Assembly: GCA_032622095.1 (NCBI GenBank) | Contig: CP136061.1 | Coordinates: 5,590,734 to 5,654,733, forward strand | Reading direction: 5' to 3' | From: Siphonodentalium dalli | Lineage: Eukaryota > Mollusca > Scaphopoda > Gadilida > Siphonodentaliidae | DNA length: 64,000 nucleotides | Part shown: piece by piece, positions 40,001 to 55,000 of the stretch | Numbering within the stretch: position 1 is the first letter of the stretch | Layout: each line of letters opens with the position of its first letter | The notes under the pieces: model-generated | Seen by the model: only the letters and a program-made list of their open reading frames with translations | Databases searched by the model: none | Told to the model about the DNA's origin: nothing | Made by a program: the position numbers and the translations under genes

Positions 40001-43000
40001 TTATCTCCCTTTTTGTGAAAAAATGGGGTTGCTGTATCTCGAAAAGTATGAGCAGCAGAGACTAAAAATTTGGACCATATGTAGAACTCAGGATTCCCTA
40101 TTGAATCCATACATTATAATTTATGTCCGCGCTTTTTCTACAGAGTTGTCGCCCATGATACGCAAAATTCGATTTATTTCATATCATGTAACCGCCTATA
40201 ACATGCACGGTATCCATATTTGAGAGATTTTATGTAGTTACCCGTTATCAACTTGCTACGAAAACAAGTTTTGAACAGGGACGGCCTTATATTTTTGGGT
40301 TTTGGGTGGGGGCAAAATTTTCGCAATTTTTTTTTTCGATGATTTCAACTATTTTTACTGTCGTGTATCTATAGGGTGTACTAATGATCCTCCTGAAAGA
40401 ATTTTGTAAATCGGTTGAGAAATGTCCAAGTTACAGACCATCGAAAATTGTATTCATACATCGATTGAGGAGAAAGTGCTTGTGGACAAAACTCCTCCTA
40501 GACGACGCACGCGAACTGGATTTGGTCTATGTGAGCGTGTTATCCATAGAAAGAAGACGAAATGGTGCAATTTTGACGAAGATCCAAAAACATTGGTCCA
40601 TATTAGGGAGGGGGCAAAAATTGTCATATTTTTTTGGTCTCCGATTTGAACCAAAATTGTTGTGAAGTATCTATAAGATGTACCGAGTGAAATTATGAGT
40701 GAATTTTGTGAATCGGTTGAAAAATGTAGAAATTGTGGCCCCTTCATTTTTTTCAAGTTTACAGAAGATGCACTATGAATTCAAATTCCTTCAACCAATC
40801 GTCAATTGTTTAGTGTCATTCGGTGGGGAATTTATAATACTTTTAAACGATTACCGACGTGCCTTATTATGTCGATGGAAGCCAGATATAATCGAAATGT
40901 ATGTACTGAACAGCATTAATATAGGTCTATATAGAAGAATATCGCCACAATATCTTACTAGAACCCTACTAAATATTAAAGGGGCATCAAATGCGAACAC
41001 AATGACGCAAAAATTAGCTCGATATCTCGAAGATTGGCCGAGATATGGCGACTTTTCTACACGCATCACCTAATTCCGAGGCAAGGGTGGGGGTCACACC
41101 AGAACGTTCCAACTGAACACAGAAATGTCAATAAACCATACTATCGACATACCAATCAATTCCGTGCGAATCCCTTATTATACTTCCATATTTTAATATG
41201 GAAGTATATTGTTATTCAATTTATTATTTTTCTCCTCTATTATTATTATTCTAAGCAATTTTTCAACTCTTATATCTCCGGAAGTACAAGAGATAGGGAG
41301 CTGAAATTTCGTATGCATATAGACCTATACTATTTCTAACTAATAAGAGTATATAGGATGTTGTCCACGATTGGTTTACAGAGTTATCTCCCTTTTTGTG
41401 AAAAAATGGGGTTGCTGTATCTCGAAAAGTATGAGCAGCAGAGACTAAAAATTTGGACCATATGTAGAACTCAGGATTCCCTATTGAATCCATACATTAT
41501 AATTTATGTCCGCGCTTTTTCTACAGAGTTGTCGCCCATGATACGCAAAATTCGATTTATTTCATATCATGTAACCGCCTATAACATGCACGGTATCCAT
41601 ATTTGAGAGATTTTATGTAGTTACCCGTTATCAACTTGCTACGAAAACAAGTTTTGAACAGGGACGGCCTTATATTTTTGGGTTTTGGGTGGGGGCAAAA
41701 TTTTCGCAATTTTTTTTTTCGATGATTTCAACTATTTTTACTGTCGTGTATCTATAGGGTGTACTAATGATCCTCCTGAAAGAATTTTGTAAATCGGTTG
41801 AGAAATGTCCAAGTTACAGACCATCGAAAATTGTATTCATACATCGATTGAGGAGAAAGTGCTTGTGGACAAAACTCCTCCTAGACGACGCACGCGAACT
41901 GGATTTGGTCTATGTGAGCGTGTTATCCATAGAAAGAAGACGAAATGGTGCAATTTTGACGAAGATCCAAAAACATTGGTCCATATTAGGGAGGGGGCAA
42001 AAATTGTCATATTTTTTTGGTCTCCGATTTGAACCAAAATTGTTGTGAAGTATCTATAAGATGTACCGAGTGAAATTATGAGTGAATTTTGTGAATCGGT
42101 TGAAAAATGTAGAAATTGTGGCCCCTTCATTTTTTTCAAGTTTACAGAAGATGCACTATGAATTCAAATTCCTTCAACCAATCGTCAATTGTTTAGTGTC
42201 ATTCGGTGGGGAATTTATAATACTTTTAAACGATTACCGACGTGCCTTATTATGTCGATGGAAGCCAGATATAATCGAAATGTATGTACTGAACAGCATT
42301 AATATAGGTCTATATAGAAGAATATCGCCACAATATCTTACTAGAACCCTACTAAATATTAAAGGGGCATCAAATGCGAACACAATGACGCAAAAATTAG
42401 CTCGATATCTCGAAGATTGGCCGAGATATGGCGACTTTTCTACACGCATCACCTAATTCCGAGGCAAGGGTGGGGGTCACACCAGAACGTTCCAACTGAA
42501 CACAGAAATGTCAATAAACCATACTATCGACATACCAATCAATTCCGTGCGAATCCCTTATTATACTTCCATATTTTAATATGGAAGTATATTGTTATTC
42601 AATTTATTATTTTTCTCCTCTATTATTATTATTCTAAGCAATTTTTCAACTCTTATATCTCCGGAAGTACAAGAGATAGGGAGCTGAAATTTCGTATGCA
42701 TATAGACCTATACTATTTCTAACTAATAAGAGTATATAGGATGTTGTCCACGATTGGTTTACAGAGTTATCTCCCTTTTTGTGAAAAAATGGGGTTGCTG
42801 TATCTCGAAAAGTATGAGCAGCAGAGACTAAAAATTTGGACCATATGTAGAACTCAGGATTCCCTATTGAATCCATACATTATAATTTATGTCCGCGCTT
42901 TTTCTACAGAGTTGTCGCCCATGATACGCAAAATTCGATTTATTTCATATCATGTAACCGCCTATAACATGCACGGTATCCATATTTGAGAGATTTTATG

Positions 43001-46000
43001 TAGTTACCCGTTATCAACTTGCTACGAAAACAAGTTTTGAACAGGGACGGCCTTATATTTTTGGGTTTTGGGTGGGGGCAAAATTTTCGCAATTTTTTTT
43101 TTCGATGATTTCAACTATTTTTACTGTCGTGTATCTATAGGGTGTACTAATGATCCTCCTGAAAGAATTTTGTAAATCGGTTGAGAAATGTCCAAGTTAC
43201 AGACCATCGAAAATTGTATTCATACATCGATTGAGGAGAAAGTGCTTGTGGACAAAACTCCTCCTAGACGACGCACGCGAACTGGATTTGGTCTATGTGA
43301 GCGTGTTATCCATAGAAAGAAGACGAAATGGTGCAATTTTGACGAAGATCCAAAAACATTGGTCCATATTAGGGAGGGGGCAAAAATTGTCATATTTTTT
43401 TGGTCTCCGATTTGAACCAAAATTGTTGTGAAGTATCTATAAGATGTACCGAGTGAAATTATGAGTGAATTTTGTGAATCGGTTGAAAAATGTAGAAATT
43501 GTGGCCCCTTCATTTTTTTCAAGTTTACAGAAGATGCACTATGAATTCAAATTCCTTCAACCAATCGTCAATTGTTTAGTGTCATTCGGTGGGGAATTTA
43601 TAATACTTTTAAACGATTACCGACGTGCCTTATTATGTCGATGGAAGCCAGATATAATCGAAATGTATGTACTGAACAGCATTAATATAGGTCTATATAG
43701 AAGAATATCGCCACAATATCTTACTAGAACCCTACTAAATATTAAAGGGGCATCAAATGCGAACACAATGACGCAAAAATTAGCTCGATATCTCGAAGAT
43801 TGGCCGAGATATGGCGACTTTTCTACACGCATCACCTAATTCCGAGGCAAGGGTGGGGGTCACACCAGAACGTTCCAACTGAACACAGAAATGTCAATAA
43901 ACCATACTATCGACATACCAATCAATTCCGTGCGAATCCCTTATTATACTTCCATATTTTAATATGGAAGTATATTGTTATTCAATTTATTATTTTTCTC
44001 CTCTATTATTATTATTCTAAGCAATTTTTCAACTCTTATATCTCCGGAAGTACAAGAGATAGGGAGCTGAAATTTCGTATGCATATAGACCTATACTATT
44101 TCTAACTAATAAGAGTATATAGGATGTTGTCCACGATTGGTTTACAGAGTTATCTCCCTTTTTGTGAAAAAATGGGGTTGCTGTATCTCGAAAAGTATGA
44201 GCAGCAGAGACTAAAAATTTGGACCATATGTAGAACTCAGGATTCCCTATTGAATCCATACATTATAATTTATGTCCGCGCTTTTTCTACAGAGTTGTCG
44301 CCCATGATACGCAAAATTCGATTTATTTCATATCATGTAACCGCCTATAACATGCACGGTATCCATATTTGAGAGATTTTATGTAGTTACCCGTTATCAA
44401 CTTGCTACGAAAACAAGTTTTGAACAGGGACGGCCTTATATTTTTGGGTTTTGGGTGGGGGCAAAATTTTCGCAATTTTTTTTTTCGATGATTTCAACTA
44501 TTTTTACTGTCGTGTATCTATAGGGTGTACTAATGATCCTCCTGAAAGAATTTTGTAAATCGGTTGAGAAATGTCCAAGTTACAGACCATCGAAAATTGT
44601 ATTCATACATCGATTGAGGAGAAAGTGCTTGTGGACAAAACTCCTCCTAGACGACGCACGCGAACTGGATTTGGTCTATGTGAGCGTGTTATCCATAGAA
44701 AGAAGACGAAATGGTGCAATTTTGACGAAGATCCAAAAACATTGGTCCATATTAGGGAGGGGGCAAAAATTGTCATATTTTTTTGGTCTCCGATTTGAAC
44801 CAAAATTGTTGTGAAGTATCTATAAGATGTACCGAGTGAAATTATGAGTGAATTTTGTGAATCGGTTGAAAAATGTAGAAATTGTGGCCCCTTCATTTTT
44901 TTCAAGTTTACAGAAGATGCACTATGAATTCAAATTCCTTCAACCAATCGTCAATTGTTTAGTGTCATTCGGTGGGGAATTTATAATACTTTTAAACGAT
45001 TACCGACGTGCCTTATTATGTCGATGGAAGCCAGATATAATCGAAATGTATGTACTGAACAGCATTAATATAGGTCTATATAGAAGAATATCGCCACAAT
45101 ATCTTACTAGAACCCTACTAAATATTAAAGGGGCATCAAATGCGAACACAATGACGCAAAAATTAGCTCGATATCTCGAAGATTGGCCGAGATATGGCGA
45201 CTTTTCTACACGCATCACCTAATTCCGAGGCAAGGGTGGGGGTCACACCAGAACGTTCCAACTGAACACAGAAATGTCAATAAACCATACTATCGACATA
45301 CCAATCAATTCCGTGCGAATCCCTTATTATACTTCCATATTTTAATATGGAAGTATATTGTTATTCAATTTATTATTTTTCTCCTCTATTATTATTATTC
45401 TAAGCAATTTTTCAACTCTTATATCTCCGGAAGTACAAGAGATAGGGAGCTGAAATTTCGTATGCATATAGACCTATACTATTTCTAACTAATAAGAGTA
45501 TATAGGATGTTGTCCACGATTGGTTTACAGAGTTATCTCCCTTTTTGTGAAAAAATGGGGTTGCTGTATCTCGAAAAGTATGAGCAGCAGAGACTAAAAA
45601 TTTGGACCATATGTAGAACTCAGGATTCCCTATTGAATCCATACATTATAATTTATGTCCGCGCTTTTTCTACAGAGTTGTCGCCCATGATACGCAAAAT
45701 TCGATTTATTTCATATCATGTAACCGCCTATAACATGCACGGTATCCATATTTGAGAGATTTTATGTAGTTACCCGTTATCAACTTGCTACGAAAACAAG
45801 TTTTGAACAGGGACGGCCTTATATTTTTGGGTTTTGGGTGGGGGCAAAATTTTCGCAATTTTTTTTTTCGATGATTTCAACTATTTTTACTGTCGTGTAT
45901 CTATAGGGTGTACTAATGATCCTCCTGAAAGAATTTTGTAAATCGGTTGAGAAATGTCCAAGTTACAGACCATCGAAAATTGTATTCATACATCGATTGA

Positions 46001-49000
46001 GGAGAAAGTGCTTGTGGACAAAACTCCTCCTAGACGACGCACGCGAACTGGATTTGGTCTATGTGAGCGTGTTATCCATAGAAAGAAGACGAAATGGTGC
46101 AATTTTGACGAAGATCCAAAAACATTGGTCCATATTAGGGAGGGGGCAAAAATTGTCATATTTTTTTGGTCTCCGATTTGAACCAAAATTGTTGTGAAGT
46201 ATCTATAAGATGTACCGAGTGAAATTATGAGTGAATTTTGTGAATCGGTTGAAAAATGTAGAAATTGTGGCCCCTTCATTTTTTTCAAGTTTACAGAAGA
46301 TGCACTATGAATTCAAATTCCTTCAACCAATCGTCAATTGTTTAGTGTCATTCGGTGGGGAATTTATAATACTTTTAAACGATTACCGACGTGCCTTATT
46401 ATGTCGATGGAAGCCAGATATAATCGAAATGTATGTACTGAACAGCATTAATATAGGTCTATATAGAAGAATATCGCCACAATATCTTACTAGAACCCTA
46501 CTAAATATTAAAGGGGCATCAAATGCGAACACAATGACGCAAAAATTAGCTCGATATCTCGAAGATTGGCCGAGATATGGCGACTTTTCTACACGCATCA
46601 CCTAATTCCGAGGCAAGGGTGGGGGTCACACCAGAACGTTCCAACTGAACACAGAAATGTCAATAAACCATACTATCGACATACCAATCAATTCCGTGCG
46701 AATCCCTTATTATACTTCCATATTTTAATATGGAAGTATATTGTTATTCAATTTATTATTTTTCTCCTCTATTATTATTATTCTAAGCAATTTTTCAACT
46801 CTTATATCTCCGGAAGTACAAGAGATAGGGAGCTGAAATTTCGTATGCATATAGACCTATACTATTTCTAACTAATAAGAGTATATAGGATGTTGTCCAC
46901 GATTGGTTTACAGAGTTATCTCCCTTTTTGTGAAAAAATGGGGTTGCTGTATCTCGAAAAGTATGAGCAGCAGAGACTAAAAATTTGGACCATATGTAGA
47001 ACTCAGGATTCCCTATTGAATCCATACATTATAATTTATGTCCGCGCTTTTTCTACAGAGTTGTCGCCCATGATACGCAAAATTCGATTTATTTCATATC
47101 ATGTAACCGCCTATAACATGCACGGTATCCATATTTGAGAGATTTTATGTAGTTACCCGTTATCAACTTGCTACGAAAACAAGTTTTGAACAGGGACGGC
47201 CTTATATTTTTGGGTTTTGGGTGGGGGCAAAATTTTCGCAATTTTTTTTTTCGATGATTTCAACTATTTTTACTGTCGTGTATCTATAGGGTGTACTAAT
47301 GATCCTCCTGAAAGAATTTTGTAAATCGGTTGAGAAATGTCCAAGTTACAGACCATCGAAAATTGTATTCATACATCGATTGAGGAGAAAGTGCTTGTGG
47401 ACAAAACTCCTCCTAGACGACGCACGCGAACTGGATTTGGTCTATGTGAGCGTGTTATCCATAGAAAGAAGACGAAATGGTGCAATTTTGACGAAGATCC
47501 AAAAACATTGGTCCATATTAGGGAGGGGGCAAAAATTGTCATATTTTTTTGGTCTCCGATTTGAACCAAAATTGTTGTGAAGTATCTATAAGATGTACCG
47601 AGTGAAATTATGAGTGAATTTTGTGAATCGGTTGAAAAATGTAGAAATTGTGGCCCCTTCATTTTTTTCAAGTTTACAGAAGATGCACTATGAATTCAAA
47701 TTCCTTCAACCAATCGTCAATTGTTTAGTGTCATTCGGTGGGGAATTTATAATACTTTTAAACGATTACCGACGTGCCTTATTATGTCGATGGAAGCCAG
47801 ATATAATCGAAATGTATGTACTGAACAGCATTAATATAGGTCTATATAGAAGAATATCGCCACAATATCTTACTAGAACCCTACTAAATATTAAAGGGGC
47901 ATCAAATGCGAACACAATGACGCAAAAATTAGCTCGATATCTCGAAGATTGGCCGAGATATGGCGACTTTTCTACACGCATCACCTAATTCCGAGGCAAG
48001 GGTGGGGGTCACACCAGAACGTTCCAACTGAACACAGAAATGTCAATAAACCATACTATCGACATACCAATCAATTCCGTGCGAATCCCTTATTATACTT
48101 CCATATTTTAATATGGAAGTATATTGTTATTCAATTTATTATTTTTCTCCTCTATTATTATTATTCTAAGCAATTTTTCAACTCTTATATCTCCGGAAGT
48201 ACAAGAGATAGGGAGCTGAAATTTCGTATGCATATAGACCTATACTATTTCTAACTAATAAGAGTATATAGGATGTTGTCCACGATTGGTTTACAGAGTT
48301 ATCTCCCTTTTTGTGAAAAAATGGGGTTGCTGTATCTCGAAAAGTATGAGCAGCAGAGACTAAAAATTTGGACCATATGTAGAACTCAGGATTCCCTATT
48401 GAATCCATACATTATAATTTATGTCCGCGCTTTTTCTACAGAGTTGTCGCCCATGATACGCAAAATTCGATTTATTTCATATCATGTAACCGCCTATAAC
48501 ATGCACGGTATCCATATTTGAGAGATTTTATGTAGTTACCCGTTATCAACTTGCTACGAAAACAAGTTTTGAACAGGGACGGCCTTATATTTTTGGGTTT
48601 TGGGTGGGGGCAAAATTTTCGCAATTTTTTTTTTCGATGATTTCAACTATTTTTACTGTCGTGTATCTATAGGGTGTACTAATGATCCTCCTGAAAGAAT
48701 TTTGTAAATCGGTTGAGAAATGTCCAAGTTACAGACCATCGAAAATTGTATTCATACATCGATTGAGGAGAAAGTGCTTGTGGACAAAACTCCTCCTAGA
48801 CGACGCACGCGAACTGGATTTGGTCTATGTGAGCGTGTTATCCATAGAAAGAAGACGAAATGGTGCAATTTTGACGAAGATCCAAAAACATTGGTCCATA
48901 TTAGGGAGGGGGCAAAAATTGTCATATTTTTTTGGTCTCCGATTTGAACCAAAATTGTTGTGAAGTATCTATAAGATGTACCGAGTGAAATTATGAGTGA

Positions 49001-52000
49001 ATTTTGTGAATCGGTTGAAAAATGTAGAAATTGTGGCCCCTTCATTTTTTTCAAGTTTACAGAAGATGCACTATGAATTCAAATTCCTTCAACCAATCGT
49101 CAATTGTTTAGTGTCATTCGGTGGGGAATTTATAATACTTTTAAACGATTACCGACGTGCCTTATTATGTCGATGGAAGCCAGATATAATCGAAATGTAT
49201 GTACTGAACAGCATTAATATAGGTCTATATAGAAGAATATCGCCACAATATCTTACTAGAACCCTACTAAATATTAAAGGGGCATCAAATGCGAACACAA
49301 TGACGCAAAAATTAGCTCGATATCTCGAAGATTGGCCGAGATATGGCGACTTTTCTACACGCATCACCTAATTCCGAGGCAAGGGTGGGGGTCACACCAG
49401 AACGTTCCAACTGAACACAGAAATGTCAATAAACCATACTATCGACATACCAATCAATTCCGTGCGAATCCCTTATTATACTTCCATATTTTAATATGGA
49501 AGTATATTGTTATTCAATTTATTATTTTTCTCCTCTATTATTATTATTCTAAGCAATTTTTCAACTCTTATATCTCCGGAAGTACAAGAGATAGGGAGCT
49601 GAAATTTCGTATGCATATAGACCTATACTATTTCTAACTAATAAGAGTATATAGGATGTTGTCCACGATTGGTTTACAGAGTTATCTCCCTTTTTGTGAA
49701 AAAATGGGGTTGCTGTATCTCGAAAAGTATGAGCAGCAGAGACTAAAAATTTGGACCATATGTAGAACTCAGGATTCCCTATTGAATCCATACATTATAA
49801 TTTATGTCCGCGCTTTTTCTACAGAGTTGTCGCCCATGATACGCAAAATTCGATTTATTTCATATCATGTAACCGCCTATAACATGCACGGTATCCATAT
49901 TTGAGAGATTTTATGTAGTTACCCGTTATCAACTTGCTACGAAAACAAGTTTTGAACAGGGACGGCCTTATATTTTTGGGTTTTGGGTGGGGGCAAAATT
50001 TTCGCAATTTTTTTTTTCGATGATTTCAACTATTTTTACTGTCGTGTATCTATAGGGTGTACTAATGATCCTCCTGAAAGAATTTTGTAAATCGGTTGAG
50101 AAATGTCCAAGTTACAGACCATCGAAAATTGTATTCATACATCGATTGAGGAGAAAGTGCTTGTGGACAAAACTCCTCCTAGACGACGCACGCGAACTGG
50201 ATTTGGTCTATGTGAGCGTGTTATCCATAGAAAGAAGACGAAATGGTGCAATTTTGACGAAGATCCAAAAACATTGGTCCATATTAGGGAGGGGGCAAAA
50301 ATTGTCATATTTTTTTGGTCTCCGATTTGAACCAAAATTGTTGTGAAGTATCTATAAGATGTACCGAGTGAAATTATGAGTGAATTTTGTGAATCGGTTG
50401 AAAAATGTAGAAATTGTGGCCCCTTCATTTTTTTCAAGTTTACAGAAGATGCACTATGAATTCAAATTCCTTCAACCAATCGTCAATTGTTTAGTGTCAT
50501 TCGGTGGGGAATTTATAATACTTTTAAACGATTACCGACGTGCCTTATTATGTCGATGGAAGCCAGATATAATCGAAATGTATGTACTGAACAGCATTAA
50601 TATAGGTCTATATAGAAGAATATCGCCACAATATCTTACTAGAACCCTACTAAATATTAAAGGGGCATCAAATGCGAACACAATGACGCAAAAATTAGCT
50701 CGATATCTCGAAGATTGGCCGAGATATGGCGACTTTTCTACACGCATCACCTAATTCCGAGGCAAGGGTGGGGGTCACACCAGAACGTTCCAACTGAACA
50801 CAGAAATGTCAATAAACCATACTATCGACATACCAATCAATTCCGTGCGAATCCCTTATTATACTTCCATATTTTAATATGGAAGTATATTGTTATTCAA
50901 TTTATTATTTTTCTCCTCTATTATTATTATTCTAAGCAATTTTTCAACTCTTATATCTCCGGAAGTACAAGAGATAGGGAGCTGAAATTTCGTATGCATA
51001 TAGACCTATACTATTTCTAACTAATAAGAGTATATAGGATGTTGTCCACGATTGGTTTACAGAGTTATCTCCCTTTTTGTGAAAAAATGGGGTTGCTGTA
51101 TCTCGAAAAGTATGAGCAGCAGAGACTAAAAATTTGGACCATATGTAGAACTCAGGATTCCCTATTGAATCCATACATTATAATTTATGTCCGCGCTTTT
51201 TCTACAGAGTTGTCGCCCATGATACGCAAAATTCGATTTATTTCATATCATGTAACCGCCTATAACATGCACGGTATCCATATTTGAGAGATTTTATGTA
51301 GTTACCCGTTATCAACTTGCTACGAAAACAAGTTTTGAACAGGGACGGCCTTATATTTTTGGGTTTTGGGTGGGGGCAAAATTTTCGCAATTTTTTTTTT
51401 CGATGATTTCAACTATTTTTACTGTCGTGTATCTATAGGGTGTACTAATGATCCTCCTGAAAGAATTTTGTAAATCGGTTGAGAAATGTCCAAGTTACAG
51501 ACCATCGAAAATTGTATTCATACATCGATTGAGGAGAAAGTGCTTGTGGACAAAACTCCTCCTAGACGACGCACGCGAACTGGATTTGGTCTATGTGAGC
51601 GTGTTATCCATAGAAAGAAGACGAAATGGTGCAATTTTGACGAAGATCCAAAAACATTGGTCCATATTAGGGAGGGGGCAAAAATTGTCATATTTTTTTG
51701 GTCTCCGATTTGAACCAAAATTGTTGTGAAGTATCTATAAGATGTACCGAGTGAAATTATGAGTGAATTTTGTGAATCGGTTGAAAAATGTAGAAATTGT
51801 GGCCCCTTCATTTTTTTCAAGTTTACAGAAGATGCACTATGAATTCAAATTCCTTCAACCAATCGTCAATTGTTTAGTGTCATTCGGTGGGGAATTTATA
51901 ATACTTTTAAACGATTACCGACGTGCCTTATTATGTCGATGGAAGCCAGATATAATCGAAATGTATGTACTGAACAGCATTAATATAGGTCTATATAGAA

Positions 52001-55000
52001 GAATATCGCCACAATATCTTACTAGAACCCTACTAAATATTAAAGGGGCATCAAATGCGAACACAATGACGCAAAAATTAGCTCGATATCTCGAAGATTG
52101 GCCGAGATATGGCGACTTTTCTACACGCATCACCTAATTCCGAGGCAAGGGTGGGGGTCACACCAGAACGTTCCAACTGAACACAGAAATGTCAATAAAC
52201 CATACTATCGACATACCAATCAATTCCGTGCGAATCCCTTATTATACTTCCATATTTTAATATGGAAGTATATTGTTATTCAATTTATTATTTTTCTCCT
52301 CTATTATTATTATTCTAAGCAATTTTTCAACTCTTATATCTCCGGAAGTACAAGAGATAGGGAGCTGAAATTTCGTATGCATATAGACCTATACTATTTC
52401 TAACTAATAAGAGTATATAGGATGTTGTCCACGATTGGTTTACAGAGTTATCTCCCTTTTTGTGAAAAAATGGGGTTGCTGTATCTCGAAAAGTATGAGC
52501 AGCAGAGACTAAAAATTTGGACCATATGTAGAACTCAGGATTCCCTATTGAATCCATACATTATAATTTATGTCCGCGCTTTTTCTACAGAGTTGTCGCC
52601 CATGATACGCAAAATTCGATTTATTTCATATCATGTAACCGCCTATAACATGCACGGTATCCATATTTGAGAGATTTTATGTAGTTACCCGTTATCAACT
52701 TGCTACGAAAACAAGTTTTGAACAGGGACGGCCTTATATTTTTGGGTTTTGGGTGGGGGCAAAATTTTCGCAATTTTTTTTTTCGATGATTTCAACTATT
52801 TTTACTGTCGTGTATCTATAGGGTGTACTAATGATCCTCCTGAAAGAATTTTGTAAATCGGTTGAGAAATGTCCAAGTTACAGACCATCGAAAATTGTAT
52901 TCATACATCGATTGAGGAGAAAGTGCTTGTGGACAAAACTCCTCCTAGACGACGCACGCGAACTGGATTTGGTCTATGTGAGCGTGTTATCCATAGAAAG
53001 AAGACGAAATGGTGCAATTTTGACGAAGATCCAAAAACATTGGTCCATATTAGGGAGGGGGCAAAAATTGTCATATTTTTTTGGTCTCCGATTTGAACCA
53101 AAATTGTTGTGAAGTATCTATAAGATGTACCGAGTGAAATTATGAGTGAATTTTGTGAATCGGTTGAAAAATGTAGAAATTGTGGCCCCTTCATTTTTTT
53201 CAAGTTTACAGAAGATGCACTATGAATTCAAATTCCTTCAACCAATCGTCAATTGTTTAGTGTCATTCGGTGGGGAATTTATAATACTTTTAAACGATTA
53301 CCGACGTGCCTTATTATGTCGATGGAAGCCAGATATAATCGAAATGTATGTACTGAACAGCATTAATATAGGTCTATATAGAAGAATATCGCCACAATAT
53401 CTTACTAGAACCCTACTAAATATTAAAGGGGCATCAAATGCGAACACAATGACGCAAAAATTAGCTCGATATCTCGAAGATTGGCCGAGATATGGCGACT
53501 TTTCTACACGCATCACCTAATTCCGAGGCAAGGGTGGGGGTCACACCAGAACGTTCCAACTGAACACAGAAATGTCAATAAACCATACTATCGACATACC
53601 AATCAATTCCGTGCGAATCCCTTATTATACTTCCATATTTTAATATGGAAGTATATTGTTATTCAATTTATTATTTTTCTCCTCTATTATTATTATTCTA
53701 AGCAATTTTTCAACTCTTATATCTCCGGAAGTACAAGAGATAGGGAGCTGAAATTTCGTATGCATATAGACCTATACTATTTCTAACTAATAAGAGTATA
53801 TAGGATGTTGTCCACGATTGGTTTACAGAGTTATCTCCCTTTTTGTGAAAAAATGGGGTTGCTGTATCTCGAAAAGTATGAGCAGCAGAGACTAAAAATT
53901 TGGACCATATGTAGAACTCAGGATTCCCTATTGAATCCATACATTATAATTTATGTCCGCGCTTTTTCTACAGAGTTGTCGCCCATGATACGCAAAATTC
54001 GATTTATTTCATATCATGTAACCGCCTATAACATGCACGGTATCCATATTTGAGAGATTTTATGTAGTTACCCGTTATCAACTTGCTACGAAAACAAGTT
54101 TTGAACAGGGACGGCCTTATATTTTTGGGTTTTGGGTGGGGGCAAAATTTTCGCAATTTTTTTTTTCGATGATTTCAACTATTTTTACTGTCGTGTATCT
54201 ATAGGGTGTACTAATGATCCTCCTGAAAGAATTTTGTAAATCGGTTGAGAAATGTCCAAGTTACAGACCATCGAAAATTGTATTCATACATCGATTGAGG
54301 AGAAAGTGCTTGTGGACAAAACTCCTCCTAGACGACGCACGCGAACTGGATTTGGTCTATGTGAGCGTGTTATCCATAGAAAGAAGACGAAATGGTGCAA
54401 TTTTGACGAAGATCCAAAAACATTGGTCCATATTAGGGAGGGGGCAAAAATTGTCATATTTTTTTGGTCTCCGATTTGAACCAAAATTGTTGTGAAGTAT
54501 CTATAAGATGTACCGAGTGAAATTATGAGTGAATTTTGTGAATCGGTTGAAAAATGTAGAAATTGTGGCCCCTTCATTTTTTTCAAGTTTACAGAAGATG
54601 CACTATGAATTCAAATTCCTTCAACCAATCGTCAATTGTTTAGTGTCATTCGGTGGGGAATTTATAATACTTTTAAACGATTACCGACGTGCCTTATTAT
54701 GTCGATGGAAGCCAGATATAATCGAAATGTATGTACTGAACAGCATTAATATAGGTCTATATAGAAGAATATCGCCACAATATCTTACTAGAACCCTACT
54801 AAATATTAAAGGGGCATCAAATGCGAACACAATGACGCAAAAATTAGCTCGATATCTCGAAGATTGGCCGAGATATGGCGACTTTTCTACACGCATCACC
54901 TAATTCCGAGGCAAGGGTGGGGGTCACACCAGAACGTTCCAACTGAACACAGAAATGTCAATAAACCATACTATCGACATACCAATCAATTCCGTGCGAA